DNA of 64,000 nt from assembly GCF_000789255.1 (NCBI RefSeq), contig NZ_CP009552.1, positions 620,001 to 684,000 on the forward strand. The letters run 5' to 3'. The position numbers and the translations under genes are program-made. Source of the DNA: Geoglobus acetivorans (GTDB lineage: Archaea; Halobacteriota; Archaeoglobi; Archaeoglobales; Archaeoglobaceae). Below the pieces are notes generated by a model, which saw nothing but the letters and a program-made list of their open reading frames with translations, was not told the DNA's origin and ran no database searches. Below, in pieces: positions 42,905 through 51,107 of this stretch (position 1 is the first letter of the stretch; each line of letters begins with the position of its first letter).

Positions 42905-43447
42905 TCAGCACTTTCCACGAACAGACTCAAGGAACTCCTCACTTCCCATAACCTGAAAAGCCGGCAGACCCCTGAATCGATTGACAACAAACTCGTGAAC
43001 CTCTCTGGTGTGGGAGGCGCAGCAATCCTTCAGCAGGATCACCCTGAAATCGTTGCTGATGGCATCGAAAGCCGTGGAAAGGACACATACGTGAGTGTTT
43101 ATCCCTGCAAGAACGACTGTATCCACTCCAAGCTCTCTCAGGGTTATGTCCAGGTCGGTTCTGAAGAATGCACTGAATCTTCTTTTTTCCACAATGATAT
43201 CCCCTTCCATGACTCCCAGTTCTTCGATTACCTCCACTTCCTCAGTTCCCCTTACTGCGTGTTTCTTCATGAAATTGAAGAGCCAGTCATTCTCAGGGTA
43301 GCTGTCGTTTGCAAAAATTATGGGAACAGAAAAATTCCTCAGCTCATCTATTACACGCCTGACTCTCGGGATTATCTGCAAATGCTCTTCGTTAAAAAAG
43401 GGTTTGTTCCCCTTTATCAGGTCTATGACCACGAGTGCCGGCCTCAA
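42905..43447 (-). CDS. Isochorismatase-family cysteine hydrolase
   Basis: A 180-residue hydrolase. The Asp of the catalytic triad is in PALVVIDLIKGN, the Lys in DIIVEKRRFSAFFRTDLD, and the nucleophilic Cys in AGINTHVCVLSTAFDA. The family hydrolyses amides, nicotinamide or vinyl ethers. The substrate is unknown. It lies 5 bases after the phenylacetate-CoA ligase gene and so is probably co-transcribed, which would fit release of an aromatic acid from an amide. Confidence 0.88.
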   Translation of the reverse strand: MRPALVVIDLIKGNKPFFNEEHLQIIPRVRRVIDELRNFSVPIIFANDSYPENDWLFNFMKKHAVRGTEEVEVIEELGVMEGDIIVEKRRFSAFFRTDLDITLRELGVDTVVLAGINTHVCVLSTAFDAISNDFRVILLKDCCASHTREVHEFVVNRFRGLPAFQVMGSEEFLESVRGKC

Positions 43448-43452
43448 TGCTA

Positions 43453-44748
43453 TCAGACCTTTCTCTTGTCAACAACTCTCCTGGCCTTTCCCTCGAACCT
43501 TGGCAGGGTTTCAGGCTCCACAATCTCAACGGCCGGGGTTACATTCAGATAGCTCCTCAGTGTCTCCTGAACCTTCCGGGCAAGCTCATCGAACCCTATT
43601 CTGCCCACATATTCTGGGTTTATCTCAACCTGCACCTTCATCAGATCAAGCCCGTTTTCATCCCTCTCAAGTACGATCATGTAATGCTCGCTGACCTCCC
43701 TGACCTGCATGAGCGCATACTCCACGTGACTCGGAAAGACATTGACTCCCCTCACAATGAACATGTCGTCCGCTCTGCCGGTAATCCTGTCAATTCTCGG
43801 GTGCCACCTTCCGCAGTTGCATTTCTCGTAGATTATGCTGGTTATGTCTCCTGTCCTCCACCTTATCATCGGAAGTCCTTCCTTTCCGAGGACCGTAACT
43901 ACGAGTTCGCCTTTCTCCCCCTCCCCGAGCTGCTCACCGGTTTTTGGATCGATTACCTCAATCAGGAATATGTCTGCCCAGAAGTGGATTCCAGCCTTTT
44001 CGTGGCACTCGCTCACTACAGGTCCGCTTATCTCCGAAGTGCCGTAGATGTTTATGGCATCAATTCCGGATTTGTTCTCAATCCTCTTCCTGGTCTCCTC
44101 GCTCCAGGGTTCTGCTCCAAAAACACCCATTCTGAGCTCAGTATCCTCCCTCAGATCAACTCCCATTTTGGCCGCATACTCTGTCAGGTAGATCATGTAA
44201 CTTGGGGTACAGCATATTACTGTAGAACCGAGGTCCTTCATAAGCTCAATCTGTCTCTGAGTGTTTCCCGACGATGACGGAATTACCGTCGCACCAATCT
44301 TCTCTCCGGCATAGTGGAAACCAAGGCCGCCGGTGAAGAGCCCGTAGCCATAGGCGTTCTGGATTATATCCTCCTTCCGGATACCTGCCGAGTACAGTCC
44401 CCTCGCCAGGCTTTCGCTCCAGAGTTCAAGATCGTCGGCGGTGTATCCGGTAACTGTCGGTTTCCCGGTTGTTCCGCTGGAGGCATGAATTCTCAGAATT
44501 TTTGAAAGAGGTACTGCAAACATGCCGTAAGGATAGCTGTCCCTCAAATCCTGCTTTTTTACGAATGGCAGTTTCACAACATCGTCCACACTCCTGACAT
44601 CATCCGGCCTGATTCCGGCGCCATCATACAGCTTCCTGTAAAACGGAGAATAGCTGTAGGCATAATGCACCGTGTTTCTCAGCAACCTCCCCTGCATCTC
44701 CCTGATCTCATCAGGGCCCATCTTCTCTATAACTGGGTTCCAGTACAT
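43453..44748 (-). CDS. Phenylacetate-CoA ligase-like enzyme
   Basis: A 431-residue adenylating enzyme from the ATG at 44748 (GGGGTGGTTGG upstream). Signatures are IHASSGTTGKPTVTGYT (P-loop), GYGLFTGGLGFHYAGEKIGA, and WRTGDITSIIYEKCNCGRWH with IDRITGRADDMFIVRGVNVF. It forms phenylacetyl-CoA or a related aryl-CoA from the acid, ATP and CoA. It can accept the arylacetates that IorA/IorB and ACD produce or consume. The upstream region carries the TTTGTAAAG/TAATTCGTAAA motifs seen before other catabolic genes. Confidence 0.92.
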   Translation of the reverse strand: MYWNPVIEKMGPDEIREMQGRLLRNTVHYAYSYSPFYRKLYDGAGIRPDDVRSVDDVVKLPFVKKQDLRDSYPYGMFAVPLSKILRIHASSGTTGKPTVTGYTADDLELWSESLARGLYSAGIRKEDIIQNAYGYGLFTGGLGFHYAGEKIGATVIPSSSGNTQRQIELMKDLGSTVICCTPSYMIYLTEYAAKMGVDLREDTELRMGVFGAEPWSEETRKRIENKSGIDAINIYGTSEISGPVVSECHEKAGIHFWADIFLIEVIDPKTGEQLGEGEKGELVVTVLGKEGLPMIRWRTGDITSIIYEKCNCGRWHPRIDRITGRADDMFIVRGVNVFPSHVEYALMQVREVSEHYMIVLERDENGLDLMKVQVEINPEYVGRIGFDELARKVQETLRSYLNVTPAVEIVEPETLPRFEGKARRVVDKRKV

Positions 44749-44799
44749 CCAACCACCCCAAACAATATTAACCATTAACCATGAAAATTACACAGTAAA

Positions 44800-44864
44800 T
44801 CGTATAAATAACTTTCTGTTAAGTTTGTAAAGTTAAGAGAGGCAAAAATTTTAATTCGTAAATT
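44800..44864 (-). promoter_or_regulatory. Promoter of paaK-like gene with recurrent motifs
   Basis: A TATA box (minus strand GTTATTTATACG) lies at about 44802-44813, about 55 bases before the start. Upstream are TTTGTAAAGTT at 44824-44834 and TAATTCGTAAATT at 44852-44864. The second also lies upstream of the SDR gene (49233-49245) and of the Oah-like gene (59555-59567). Confidence 0.45.
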
Positions 44865-45834
44865 AATCCGGAATTCTGAAAAACGTCCACCTGAATTCGA
44901 GATCGTGTGGAAGATTTTTCAACCGCTCTTTCACCAGTTTTACCCTTTCCACATATTCAATTCCCGGAAAAAGTGCGTTTGACATCGCAGGGACTGAATA
45001 AAAATCGATTATCAGGTGTCTTCCAGCCCTGTAGTCCACCACGTCAATTTCCCCGCCAAGTTCACGAATCATGGACACTATTCGGTCTGATGGGTAAACC
45101 TCTCTGTGCATCAGGCCAAGCTCTGCAAGAGCATTATCTCCAGAGCGATAAATGCCCGAAAACAGACTGCCAGCAACTGTGCCACCGGTCCTTACAACCC
45201 GCAGAGCTTCTCTCAGCGCTTTTCCCGCATCGGGTATCAGAAAAATCGATGCATTGAATAAAACGGCGTCAAAGCTGCCATCCCTGAAAGGGAGATTTGC
45301 ACCATCTCCCTGCACGAGATGAATCATGAATTCTCTGGCCTTCTCAAGCATTTTTCTCGAGATATCGAGCCCAACAACCTCACAGTCATCCAGAATCCGG
45401 GCAAGGACCCCGGTTCCGCAGCCAACATCAAGACACGATTCGAAAGTACCACCTGAAAACTCCACCAGATCAGAGGCGAGTCTGGTGAAAAATTCATGCT
45501 TTTCCTCAAAAATGTGATACGTTTCCCCGCTCAGGTCAAAGTTGCCCATCACAATCTTTTTTACCCTCTCCGCCCTATCACCCCCTGAGATCGCAGGAAT
45601 CACTATGATCTCATCCTCATCCCGAACCATAATCGAATCAATTTCATCCTTCCTCACGAGTACGCCATTGAGGGAGAAGTTGTACGCCTCGACGTCATCA
45701 ATCTCGCCTTTGAGTTCCGGATATTTCTCGGAGACGATTTTCAGTGCTTTTCCAAGGGTGATATCCCCGCCTACATGGATTTCGATAACCTCTCCATATT
45801 TTCGCTTAAGCGGTCCTACCAGCCTCACCCGCAT
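44863..45834 (-). CDS. MoaD-like domain fused to a SAM methyltransferase
   Basis: A 323-residue protein from the ATG at 45834, just past the ferredoxin stop (TGATATG), with GGGAG upstream. Residues 1-85 are a MoaD/ThiS ubiquitin-like domain (MRVRLVGPLKRKYGEVIEIH to VIPAISGG), but the GG that normally ends the protein is followed by a class I methyltransferase: CLDVGCGTGVLARIL (about 134-148), VVGLDISRKMLEKARE, then FDAVLFNASIFLIPDA. MoaD supplies sulfur for molybdo/tungstopterin, which the AOR in this operon needs. The MoaX fusion of Mycobacterium is known to be cut after the GG. Whether this one is cut, or whether the MoaD part is only a binding domain, is open. Confidence 0.9.
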   Translation of the reverse strand: MRVRLVGPLKRKYGEVIEIHVGGDITLGKALKIVSEKYPELKGEIDDVEAYNFSLNGVLVRKDEIDSIMVRDEDEIIVIPAISGGDRAERVKKIVMGNFDLSGETYHIFEEKHEFFTRLASDLVEFSGGTFESCLDVGCGTGVLARILDDCEVVGLDISRKMLEKAREFMIHLVQGDGANLPFRDGSFDAVLFNASIFLIPDAGKALREALRVVRTGGTVAGSLFSGIYRSGDNALAELGLMHREVYPSDRIVSMIRELGGEIDVVDYRAGRHLIIDFYSVPAMSNALFPGIEYVERVKLVKERLKNLPHDLEFRWTFFRIPD

Positions 45835-45835
45835 A

Positions 45836-46321
45836 TCACATCTCCCTTTCAATCAGAGCCTTAATGTAATTTCTCGAAGCAAGTCTTAACTCTTCCGAAT
45901 TTATCTCTTCGGGGCTGAGGTATCTTATCGCACCAGTCGAGCAAAACTCTGCACACACCGGATCGCCACCGCAGAGGTCGCACTTGATGGGCTTTCCCGT
46001 TTCAGGATTCAGAAAATTCGCACCGAGGGGGCAGACAACTATGCATCTCCTGCACCCTATGCACCTCTCGTAATCAATTATCTTTGCACCCCTCTCGTCA
46101 ACATATATCGCCTCAACCCTGCATGAATTCATGCACGGAGCGTCAATGCACTGCATGCAAACCACAGGAATCTCCATCCCTTCAAATACATCTCTTATTA
46201 TCCTGATTCTCGACTTCTGGTAACCCACGACTCCATCGTGTTTCAGAGAACATGCGATCTCGCACTCCCTGCATCCGGTACAAAGCTCAGGGAACACCAT
46301 GAGGTATCTCTCAGATGTCAT
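45836..46321 (-). CDS. Four-cluster ferredoxin, electron partner of the AOR
   Basis: A 161-residue iron-sulfur protein of the HycB/PhsB type with four cysteine groups: CTGCRECEIACSLKHDG, CMQCIDAPCMNSCRVEAI, CIGCRRCIVVCPLGANF and CDLCGGDPVCAEFCSTGAI. It starts directly after the AOR stop (TGAATG) and ends 1 base before the MoaD-methyltransferase start. It likely carries electrons from the aldehyde oxidoreductase to the ferredoxin pool or to a respiratory complex. Confidence 0.93.
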   Translation of the reverse strand: MTSERYLMVFPELCTGCRECEIACSLKHDGVVGYQKSRIRIIRDVFEGMEIPVVCMQCIDAPCMNSCRVEAIYVDERGAKIIDYERCIGCRRCIVVCPLGANFLNPETGKPIKCDLCGGDPVCAEFCSTGAIRYLSPEEINSEELRLASRNYIKALIEREM

Positions 46322-48223
46322 TCACAGCACCTCCAGAATCGAATAATCAGGCTCAGATATCCCGAGCCGTTCGAGCGTTTCCCTCTTCGGAACCCCATTT
46401 TCATCCCAGCCGTGCTGCCTGTAGTATTCCTCGAGCATCATGTCGTACTTCTCTCTATCAAGCTTCCTGCCCTTCATGAACGGTAAACCCCTCTTGGTCT
46501 CCTCTCTGAAATACCTCTCGGGCGGGTAGTCGTCCTTTCTGCTGAATCCGTTCAAAACGTTGAACATTCTCTCGATGGTGTAATTCCTTTCACCAATCTC
46601 CATCAGATCCTCCTTTGTCATCCTGATTCCTGCTGCAAACTCTATCAGAGGCACGTAATCCTCAAATCTCGGAGAGTTTGCAGAGTTAAAAACGGTCTGG
46701 AACTTGCAGATCCCGAGACTGTCAACAACGTTGTAAAGCAGTTCATGCCACCACACCATTATTCCCTTTGTCTCGTAAGCCGTAAAATCGCTCACAATTC
46801 TGTGTCCGTATATCCTCTCAAGGGTTTCCTCAGGAAGCTGGAAGAGGTCAATTCCCGGTCTGCTCCTCAAATGGTCTGCCCCCCTCGTGGATGTGGCAAT
46901 TCCAAGAGCGAAGCTTGGGATTCCTCTTTCGTCCGTCAGCAGGTTCGGATGTCCTTTTGTCTGGTTGGCATAGTAAAGCGAGTCCTTACCGAATTTTTCA
47001 GAGGCTTTCAGCATCCCGTCAGCAAGAACATTTCCAACATTCTTCCTTTCCACGATCATTTTCGCAAGCTCGAGAACTGCATTTTCATCGCCCCACTCAA
47101 GCCGCAAACCGCCTGTGTCATTCTCGGTTATATAGCCCCTCTGGAAAAGTTCAAACGCCCATGCGACAGTTGTTCCAAGAGATATCAGATCAATCCCCCA
47201 TTTGTTTGCCATCTCATTGCATTTTATGACAAACTCCCAGTCGTAAACACCCACTCCGGTCCCAAATGCCCCTATGGCGGCATATTCCGGGCCCTCGGTC
47301 ACAACCCCTCTGTATCTGCCCTCCCGGATCTTCACCCTGTGCCTGCAGTGAACACTGCATCCAATGCATGCCACCATTTTAACACTGTATTTCTCGAGAT
47401 TCTCTGCTTCAAGCGGTTTTCCATCCTCTCCCGGAGTGTTGTACTGCCAGTTCAGCGTGCCAATAAATCCCGTGGTATATGACACATCATAAAGCAGAGG
47501 GGTGCCGAGACGTCCCAGAGTTTTTGCCCACTTGGTGTTTCTCGCCCGTCTGTCCACTTCAAGAGCGTAGTCAAGGAGTTTTTCTGGATCGTGAACCACC
47601 AGATCGATATCTCCGCTCGCCACGATCGCCTTGAGGTTCTTTGACCCCATAACAGCCCCGGTGCCGCTCCTCCCTCCGGCATTCTTTATTCCGTTCATCA
47701 CGTTGGCGAAAGAGACGAGATTTTCTCCTGCCCTACCGATCACCATGCTCTCAGCCCTATCGTCTCCTGTCTCTTCTCTGAGCACTTTCTGTGCTGTGTG
47801 GGTATCGAGACCCCAGAGATGCTCAGCACTCCGGATTTCTATTCCACCATCTCTGACGAGAATGTAAGATGGTTTTTCAGCTCTGCCAACAATGAGGAGG
47901 TGATCAAAACCGGCAAGCCTGAGCTGTGGTCCAAATGCACCACCCATGTTGGAATCGCCAACACCGCCCGTCATGGGGTTTTTTGTAGAGATCTGCGTCC
48001 TTCCAGCACCGAGTGCTGGAAATCCCGTCAGCAAACCTGCACCGATGGCAAGGACGTTTTCAGGAGAATACGGATCAACATCGGGACGGATGGAATTGTA
48101 GAGATAGTACCAGTTAAGCCCTCTCCCTCCGAGGTGCTTTTTTCTCAGCTCAACAGGGATTTCTCTAACCAGAACCCTGTTCTTACCCAGATCAATGATT
48201 CCCAGCTTTCGGTTAAGAACCAT
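46322..48223 (-). CDS. Aldehyde ferredoxin oxidoreductase (tungsten)
   Basis: A 633-residue tungstopterin enzyme, the family length. Markers are KHLGGRGLNWYYLYNSIRPD, the cofactor loops GRTQISTKNPMTGGVGDSNM and AGGRSGTGAVMGSKNLKAIV, and the cluster motif CIGCSVHCRHRV. It oxidises an aldehyde to the acid with ferredoxin. In this context aryl or branched aldehydes formed from 2-oxoacids are likely substrates. The start follows GAGGTGTTTGT. It is third in an operon SDR, zinc ribbon, AOR, ferredoxin, MoaD-methyltransferase. Confidence 0.95.
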   Translation of the reverse strand: MVLNRKLGIIDLGKNRVLVREIPVELRKKHLGGRGLNWYYLYNSIRPDVDPYSPENVLAIGAGLLTGFPALGAGRTQISTKNPMTGGVGDSNMGGAFGPQLRLAGFDHLLIVGRAEKPSYILVRDGGIEIRSAEHLWGLDTHTAQKVLREETGDDRAESMVIGRAGENLVSFANVMNGIKNAGGRSGTGAVMGSKNLKAIVASGDIDLVVHDPEKLLDYALEVDRRARNTKWAKTLGRLGTPLLYDVSYTTGFIGTLNWQYNTPGEDGKPLEAENLEKYSVKMVACIGCSVHCRHRVKIREGRYRGVVTEGPEYAAIGAFGTGVGVYDWEFVIKCNEMANKWGIDLISLGTTVAWAFELFQRGYITENDTGGLRLEWGDENAVLELAKMIVERKNVGNVLADGMLKASEKFGKDSLYYANQTKGHPNLLTDERGIPSFALGIATSTRGADHLRSRPGIDLFQLPEETLERIYGHRIVSDFTAYETKGIMVWWHELLYNVVDSLGICKFQTVFNSANSPRFEDYVPLIEFAAGIRMTKEDLMEIGERNYTIERMFNVLNGFSRKDDYPPERYFREETKRGLPFMKGRKLDREKYDMMLEEYYRQHGWDENGVPKRETLERLGISEPDYSILEVL

Positions 48224-48232
48224 ACAAACACC

Positions 48233-48382
48233 TCATTCCGCCTTGCCCTGAACCTTGGGCTGTTCGGGATCCATCCAGCTTATTCTCCACCTTGTCCCGC
48301 AGTAGGGACATTCTGCAGTGTCCACACCTCTCTCAACCTCAAACCTGTGTCTGCAGTTCAGACATCTTGTCGAAGGCGCCAT
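48233..48382 (-). CDS. Small zinc-ribbon protein
   Basis: A 49-residue protein from the ATG at 48382 (GAGGGAAAAAG upstream; an ATG at 48430 overlapping the SDR stop is an alternative). One zinc ribbon is visible in CLNCRHRFEVERGVDTAECP with YCGTRW, two CxxC pairs. It lies between the SDR and AOR genes, 9 bases from the AOR stop-to-start junction. No function is assigned. A small accessory or adaptor of the redox operon is possible. Confidence 0.7.
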   Translation of the reverse strand: MAPSTRCLNCRHRFEVERGVDTAECPYCGTRWRISWMDPEQPKVQGKAE

Positions 48383-48429
48383 ACTTTTTCCCTCGCTCAA
48401 AAATTTAGAAAACGCCTGATTGAGGCGCA

Positions 48430-49185
48430 TTATCCAAGTGTGGTGTATCCTCCGCTTATGCTTATCACCTGGCCAGTTATGTACTCTGACTCGTCAAGAG
48501 CGAAAAAGATCACCCCATTGGCTATGTCTTCAGGCTTTCCGAGCCTCCCTCTGGGGTACGCTTTCACAAGCTTTTCCTCTCCGCCAACACTTTTCAGAAA
48601 GCCCTCGACCCCCGGTGTTTTTGTTACACCTGCGGCAACGCAGTTGACCGTGATATTGCGTCTGGCAACCTCCTTCGCAAGAGCCTTGCTGAACCCTATT
48701 ACAGCAGCCTTCGCTCCGGAGTAGACCGCCAGATACGGCTCTCCAATTCTTCCCGCATCACTCACGATGTTTATTATCCTGCCGTATCTTTTCTCAAGCA
48801 TGCCTCCCAGAAAGGCATGGGTGCAGTTCAGCGTACCGTAATAGCATATCCTGATGTCCTTTTCCCAGTCATCAGGGGTTGTGTCTATGAACTTCTTGAT
48901 GGTCCAGAACCCCGCATTGTTCACCAGAATGTCAACCGTTCCGAGCTCTTTTTTAACGTACTCCGCCATCTCGGAAACCTCAGAATAGCTGGTAACGTCT
49001 GCTTTGTAGCCAAGAGTCTTGACGCCATATCTTTCGGCCAGTTCTTTAGCTGTTTTTTTCGCATCCTCTTCATTTATGTCATTGATCACAACATTCGCAC
49101 CTTCTCTGGCAAATGCCTCAGCTATCGCCCTTCCTATACCCCTACCCGCTCCGGTTACCAGCACAACCCGATCCTTAAATCTCAT
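48430..49185 (-). CDS. Short-chain dehydrogenase/reductase (SDR)
   Basis: A 251-residue classical SDR from the ATG at 49185 (GGTGATAGG upstream). Signatures are TGAGRGIGRAIAEAFAREGA (NAD site), NNAG in VDILVNNAGFWTIKK, and the catalytic YSGAKAAVIGFSKAL with Ser about 13 residues before the Tyr. The substrate could be a hydroxyacyl-CoA: in this region a ring or side-chain hydroxyl oxidation is plausible. The upstream region has both shared motifs TTGTAAAC (49204-49211) and TAATTCGTAAAAT (49233-49245). Confidence 0.88.
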   Translation of the reverse strand: MRFKDRVVLVTGAGRGIGRAIAEAFAREGANVVINDINEEDAKKTAKELAERYGVKTLGYKADVTSYSEVSEMAEYVKKELGTVDILVNNAGFWTIKKFIDTTPDDWEKDIRICYYGTLNCTHAFLGGMLEKRYGRIINIVSDAGRIGEPYLAVYSGAKAAVIGFSKALAKEVARRNITVNCVAAGVTKTPGVEGFLKSVGGEEKLVKAYPRGRLGKPEDIANGVIFFALDESEYITGQVISISGGYTTLG

Positions 49186-49203
49186 CCTATCACCAGTATT
49201 ACA

Positions 49204-49245
49204 TTGTAAACACACTTTAAAAATTTAATGTTTAATTCGTAAAAT
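49204..49245 (-). promoter_or_regulatory. Recurrent TTGTAAAC and TAATTCGTAAA motifs before the SDR operon
   Basis: TTGTAAAC is at 49204-49211 and TAATTCGTAAAAT at 49233-49245, both upstream of the ATG at 49185. Equivalent copies precede the paaK-like, livH and Oah-like genes. A common regulator is inferred. Confidence 0.45.
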
Positions 49246-49253
49246 AAAGCTGG

Positions 49254-49670
49254 TCAAATTGAGAGCAATGTAACAATGATCTCGGTCAGAGCCTTCAAAA
49301 TCCTGTGTTCCGTAATGATTCCCACAATCTTCCCGTTATCCTCAACATAGAGCTGCTTGACATTATCCGAAACAAACTTGATCATCGCATCCCGTAAGCT
49401 CATGTCTGCCGGAATGGTTTTCAGCGGGGTTGACATTATCTCCCCAACCCTGACCTCTGCAGGGTCCTTCCGGTCCATCAGCACCTTTCTGACGACGGTG
49501 CCTTCAGTTATCAGGCCAATCTCCTTTCCGCTGTCATCGACCACAACCGCACATTTCACGCCCTTTTCAATCATTTTATTCATTGCCGAAAGCACATCCT
49601 CGTTTTTCTCAACCTTCGTTACATCCTCATTCATCACATCCCTAACTCTCAGCATCACCGGCAACTCCAT
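49254..49670 (-). CDS. Protein with two CBS domains
   Basis: A 138-residue protein made of two CBS modules: VMNEDVTKVEKNEDVLSAMN with VVDDSGKEIGLITEGTVV, then IMSTPLKTIPADMSLRDAMI with VEDNGKIVGIITEHRILKAL. Pairs of CBS domains bind adenosyl ligands such as AMP, ATP or SAM and act as energy sensors. ATG 49670 is preferred, but ATG 49655 also has a ribosome binding site. It lies 9 bases after the LivF-like gene and may report energy status to the transport/catabolic set. Confidence 0.88.
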   Translation of the reverse strand: MELPVMLRVRDVMNEDVTKVEKNEDVLSAMNKMIEKGVKCAVVVDDSGKEIGLITEGTVVRKVLMDRKDPAEVRVGEIMSTPLKTIPADMSLRDAMIKFVSDNVKQLYVEDNGKIVGIITEHRILKALTEIIVTLLSI

Positions 49671-49679
49671 CACCCCGTT

Positions 49680-50369
49680 TTACAGCTCAAAATAATGCTT
49701 CTCGAGGTCCACCATCTCCTCAGCCTTCCCTTCACTCACTATCTCACCCTTGACAAGTACGCTCACCCTGTCCGCAAGCTGAAGTGCAAGATGGACATTC
49801 TGCTCCACAAGAAGTATGGATATCTCAGTCTCCTCCCTTATTCTCTTCAGAGCTTCCATTATTTTCCCGAGAATTATAGGCGCAAGCCCCATCGATGGTT
49901 CATCAAGCAGAAGAAGTTCGGGATTTGACATCAGTGCCCTGCCGATTGCCACCATCTGCTGCTCTCCACCACTCATGTTTTTAACAACGTTATTTTTCAG
50001 CTCCTTTATTCTCGGGAAGAGGTCATAAACGAATTCAAGCTGTTCTTTGGCATTTCCGTTTCCCGCTCCAAGCAGGAGGTTGTCCTCAACCGTCATATCG
50101 GGAAAGAGTTTTCTCCCCTCCGGACACACCCCCATACCCAGCTTGATCCTTCTGTATGGTTTCAGAGAAGAGATTTCCCTATCCTTGAAGAGTATCTCAC
50201 CCTCTGTTTTCACCATGCCACATATCGAATTGAGAAGGGTCGTTTTCCCAGCCCCATTGGGGCCGAGGACTGCAAGCGTCTCCCCCCTGTCAACATGCAG
50301 TGAGACGTCGTGAAGCACGTGTGCTTTCCCGTAATACGAGTTGAGGTTGCGGACCTCAAGCAACCGCAT
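49680..50369 (-). CDS. Branched-chain-type ABC transporter ATPase (LivF-like)
   Basis: A 229-residue ABC ATPase from the ATG at 50369 (GGTGATGGGT upstream). Walker A is GPNGAGKTTLLNSICG, the signature is NMSGGEQQMVAIGRALMSNP, Walker B LLLLDEPSMGLAP, and the switch His is in LLVEQNVHLALQLADRV. The sequence has the LivF layout (short helical domain, no extra insertion). It overlaps the LivG-like gene by 14 bases. Confidence 0.93.
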   Translation of the reverse strand: MRLLEVRNLNSYYGKAHVLHDVSLHVDRGETLAVLGPNGAGKTTLLNSICGMVKTEGEILFKDREISSLKPYRRIKLGMGVCPEGRKLFPDMTVEDNLLLGAGNGNAKEQLEFVYDLFPRIKELKNNVVKNMSGGEQQMVAIGRALMSNPELLLLDEPSMGLAPIILGKIMEALKRIREETEISILLVEQNVHLALQLADRVSVLVKGEIVSEGKAEEMVDLEKHYFEL

Positions 50370-51051
50370 ACCCATCACCGAGATATGCTTCAATAACCTT
50401 CACGTCGTTCACGACCTCGTCCGGTTTACCTTCACAGAGCAGAATGCCATAATTCAGCACCAGAACTCTCTCCACGTGGCTGAAAAGCTCCTTGAGCTTG
50501 TGTTCAATAATCACCATCGTTACACCTCGTTCCTTCAGGTGGTCTATCACCGAATGAAGCTCTGCGCACTCTTTCGGACTCAAGCCCGAAAAAGGTTCAT
50601 CGAGAAGCAGAAGTTTGGGCTGCGTGGCCAGCGAAAGGCCTATATTCAGTTTCCTCAAATCCCCCTGCGAGAGATTCTTTGCAACCATGTTCCTCTTGCT
50701 CCACAGACCGAGTTCCTTCATTATGTCCTCATACTCTCCACCAACTGCCAGGAAATTCTCCTCCACAGTCATATTTCTGAACGCCCGTATAATCTGAAAC
50801 GTCCTTACAAGTCCAAGTTTTACAAGCTCGCTTGGCCTCTTTCCAGTAATGTCCTTCCCGTCAAAAAACACTCGCCCTTCAGTAGGCCTCATATGGCCAG
50901 AAATAACATTGAAGAGCGTTGTTTTCCCCGCTCCATTGGGGCCTATTATACCCAGACACTCTCTGTCAAACACTTCAAAGGAAATATTTTCCAGTGCTAC
51001 AAGTTCACCGAATTTTTTCTTAACATTTTCAACTTTGAGTACTGGTTTCAT
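50356..51051 (-). CDS. Branched-chain-type ABC transporter ATPase (LivG-like)
   Basis: A 231-residue ABC ATPase. Walker A is GPNGAGKTTLFNVISGHMRP, the signature NLSQGDLRKLNIGLSLATQP, Walker B LLLLDEPFSGLSP. The FDGKDITGKRPSELVKLGLV stretch is typical of LivG. It diverges from the substrate-binding gene across 56 bases, so both transcripts start from one short shared promoter region. Confidence 0.93.
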   Translation of the reverse strand: MKPVLKVENVKKKFGELVALENISFEVFDRECLGIIGPNGAGKTTLFNVISGHMRPTEGRVFFDGKDITGKRPSELVKLGLVRTFQIIRAFRNMTVEENFLAVGGEYEDIMKELGLWSKRNMVAKNLSQGDLRKLNIGLSLATQPKLLLLDEPFSGLSPKECAELHSVIDHLKERGVTMVIIEHKLKELFSHVERVLVLNYGILLCEGKPDEVVNDVKVIEAYLGDGYAVA

Positions 51052-51073
51052 CGAATGTTGTATTTGCTCACGA

Positions 51074-51107
51074 AATATTTAAGTATTACCTTTTTCAATC
51101 ACAATAA
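51074..51107 (+). promoter_or_regulatory. Promoter of the importer substrate-binding gene
   Basis: A TATA-like AATATTTAAG at about 51074-51083 lies 25-30 bases before the ATG at 51108. This suggests a leaderless message. The LivG-like gene starts 56 bases away on the other strand. Confidence 0.45.

Noticed and set aside
43435-44277. Open frame of 280 codons on the plus strand
   Set aside because: It is antisense to the phenylacetate-CoA ligase gene and has shadow-frame composition.
47798-48724. Open frame of 308 codons on the plus strand
   Set aside because: It crosses the AOR, zinc-ribbon and SDR genes on the other strand, all of which are well supported.
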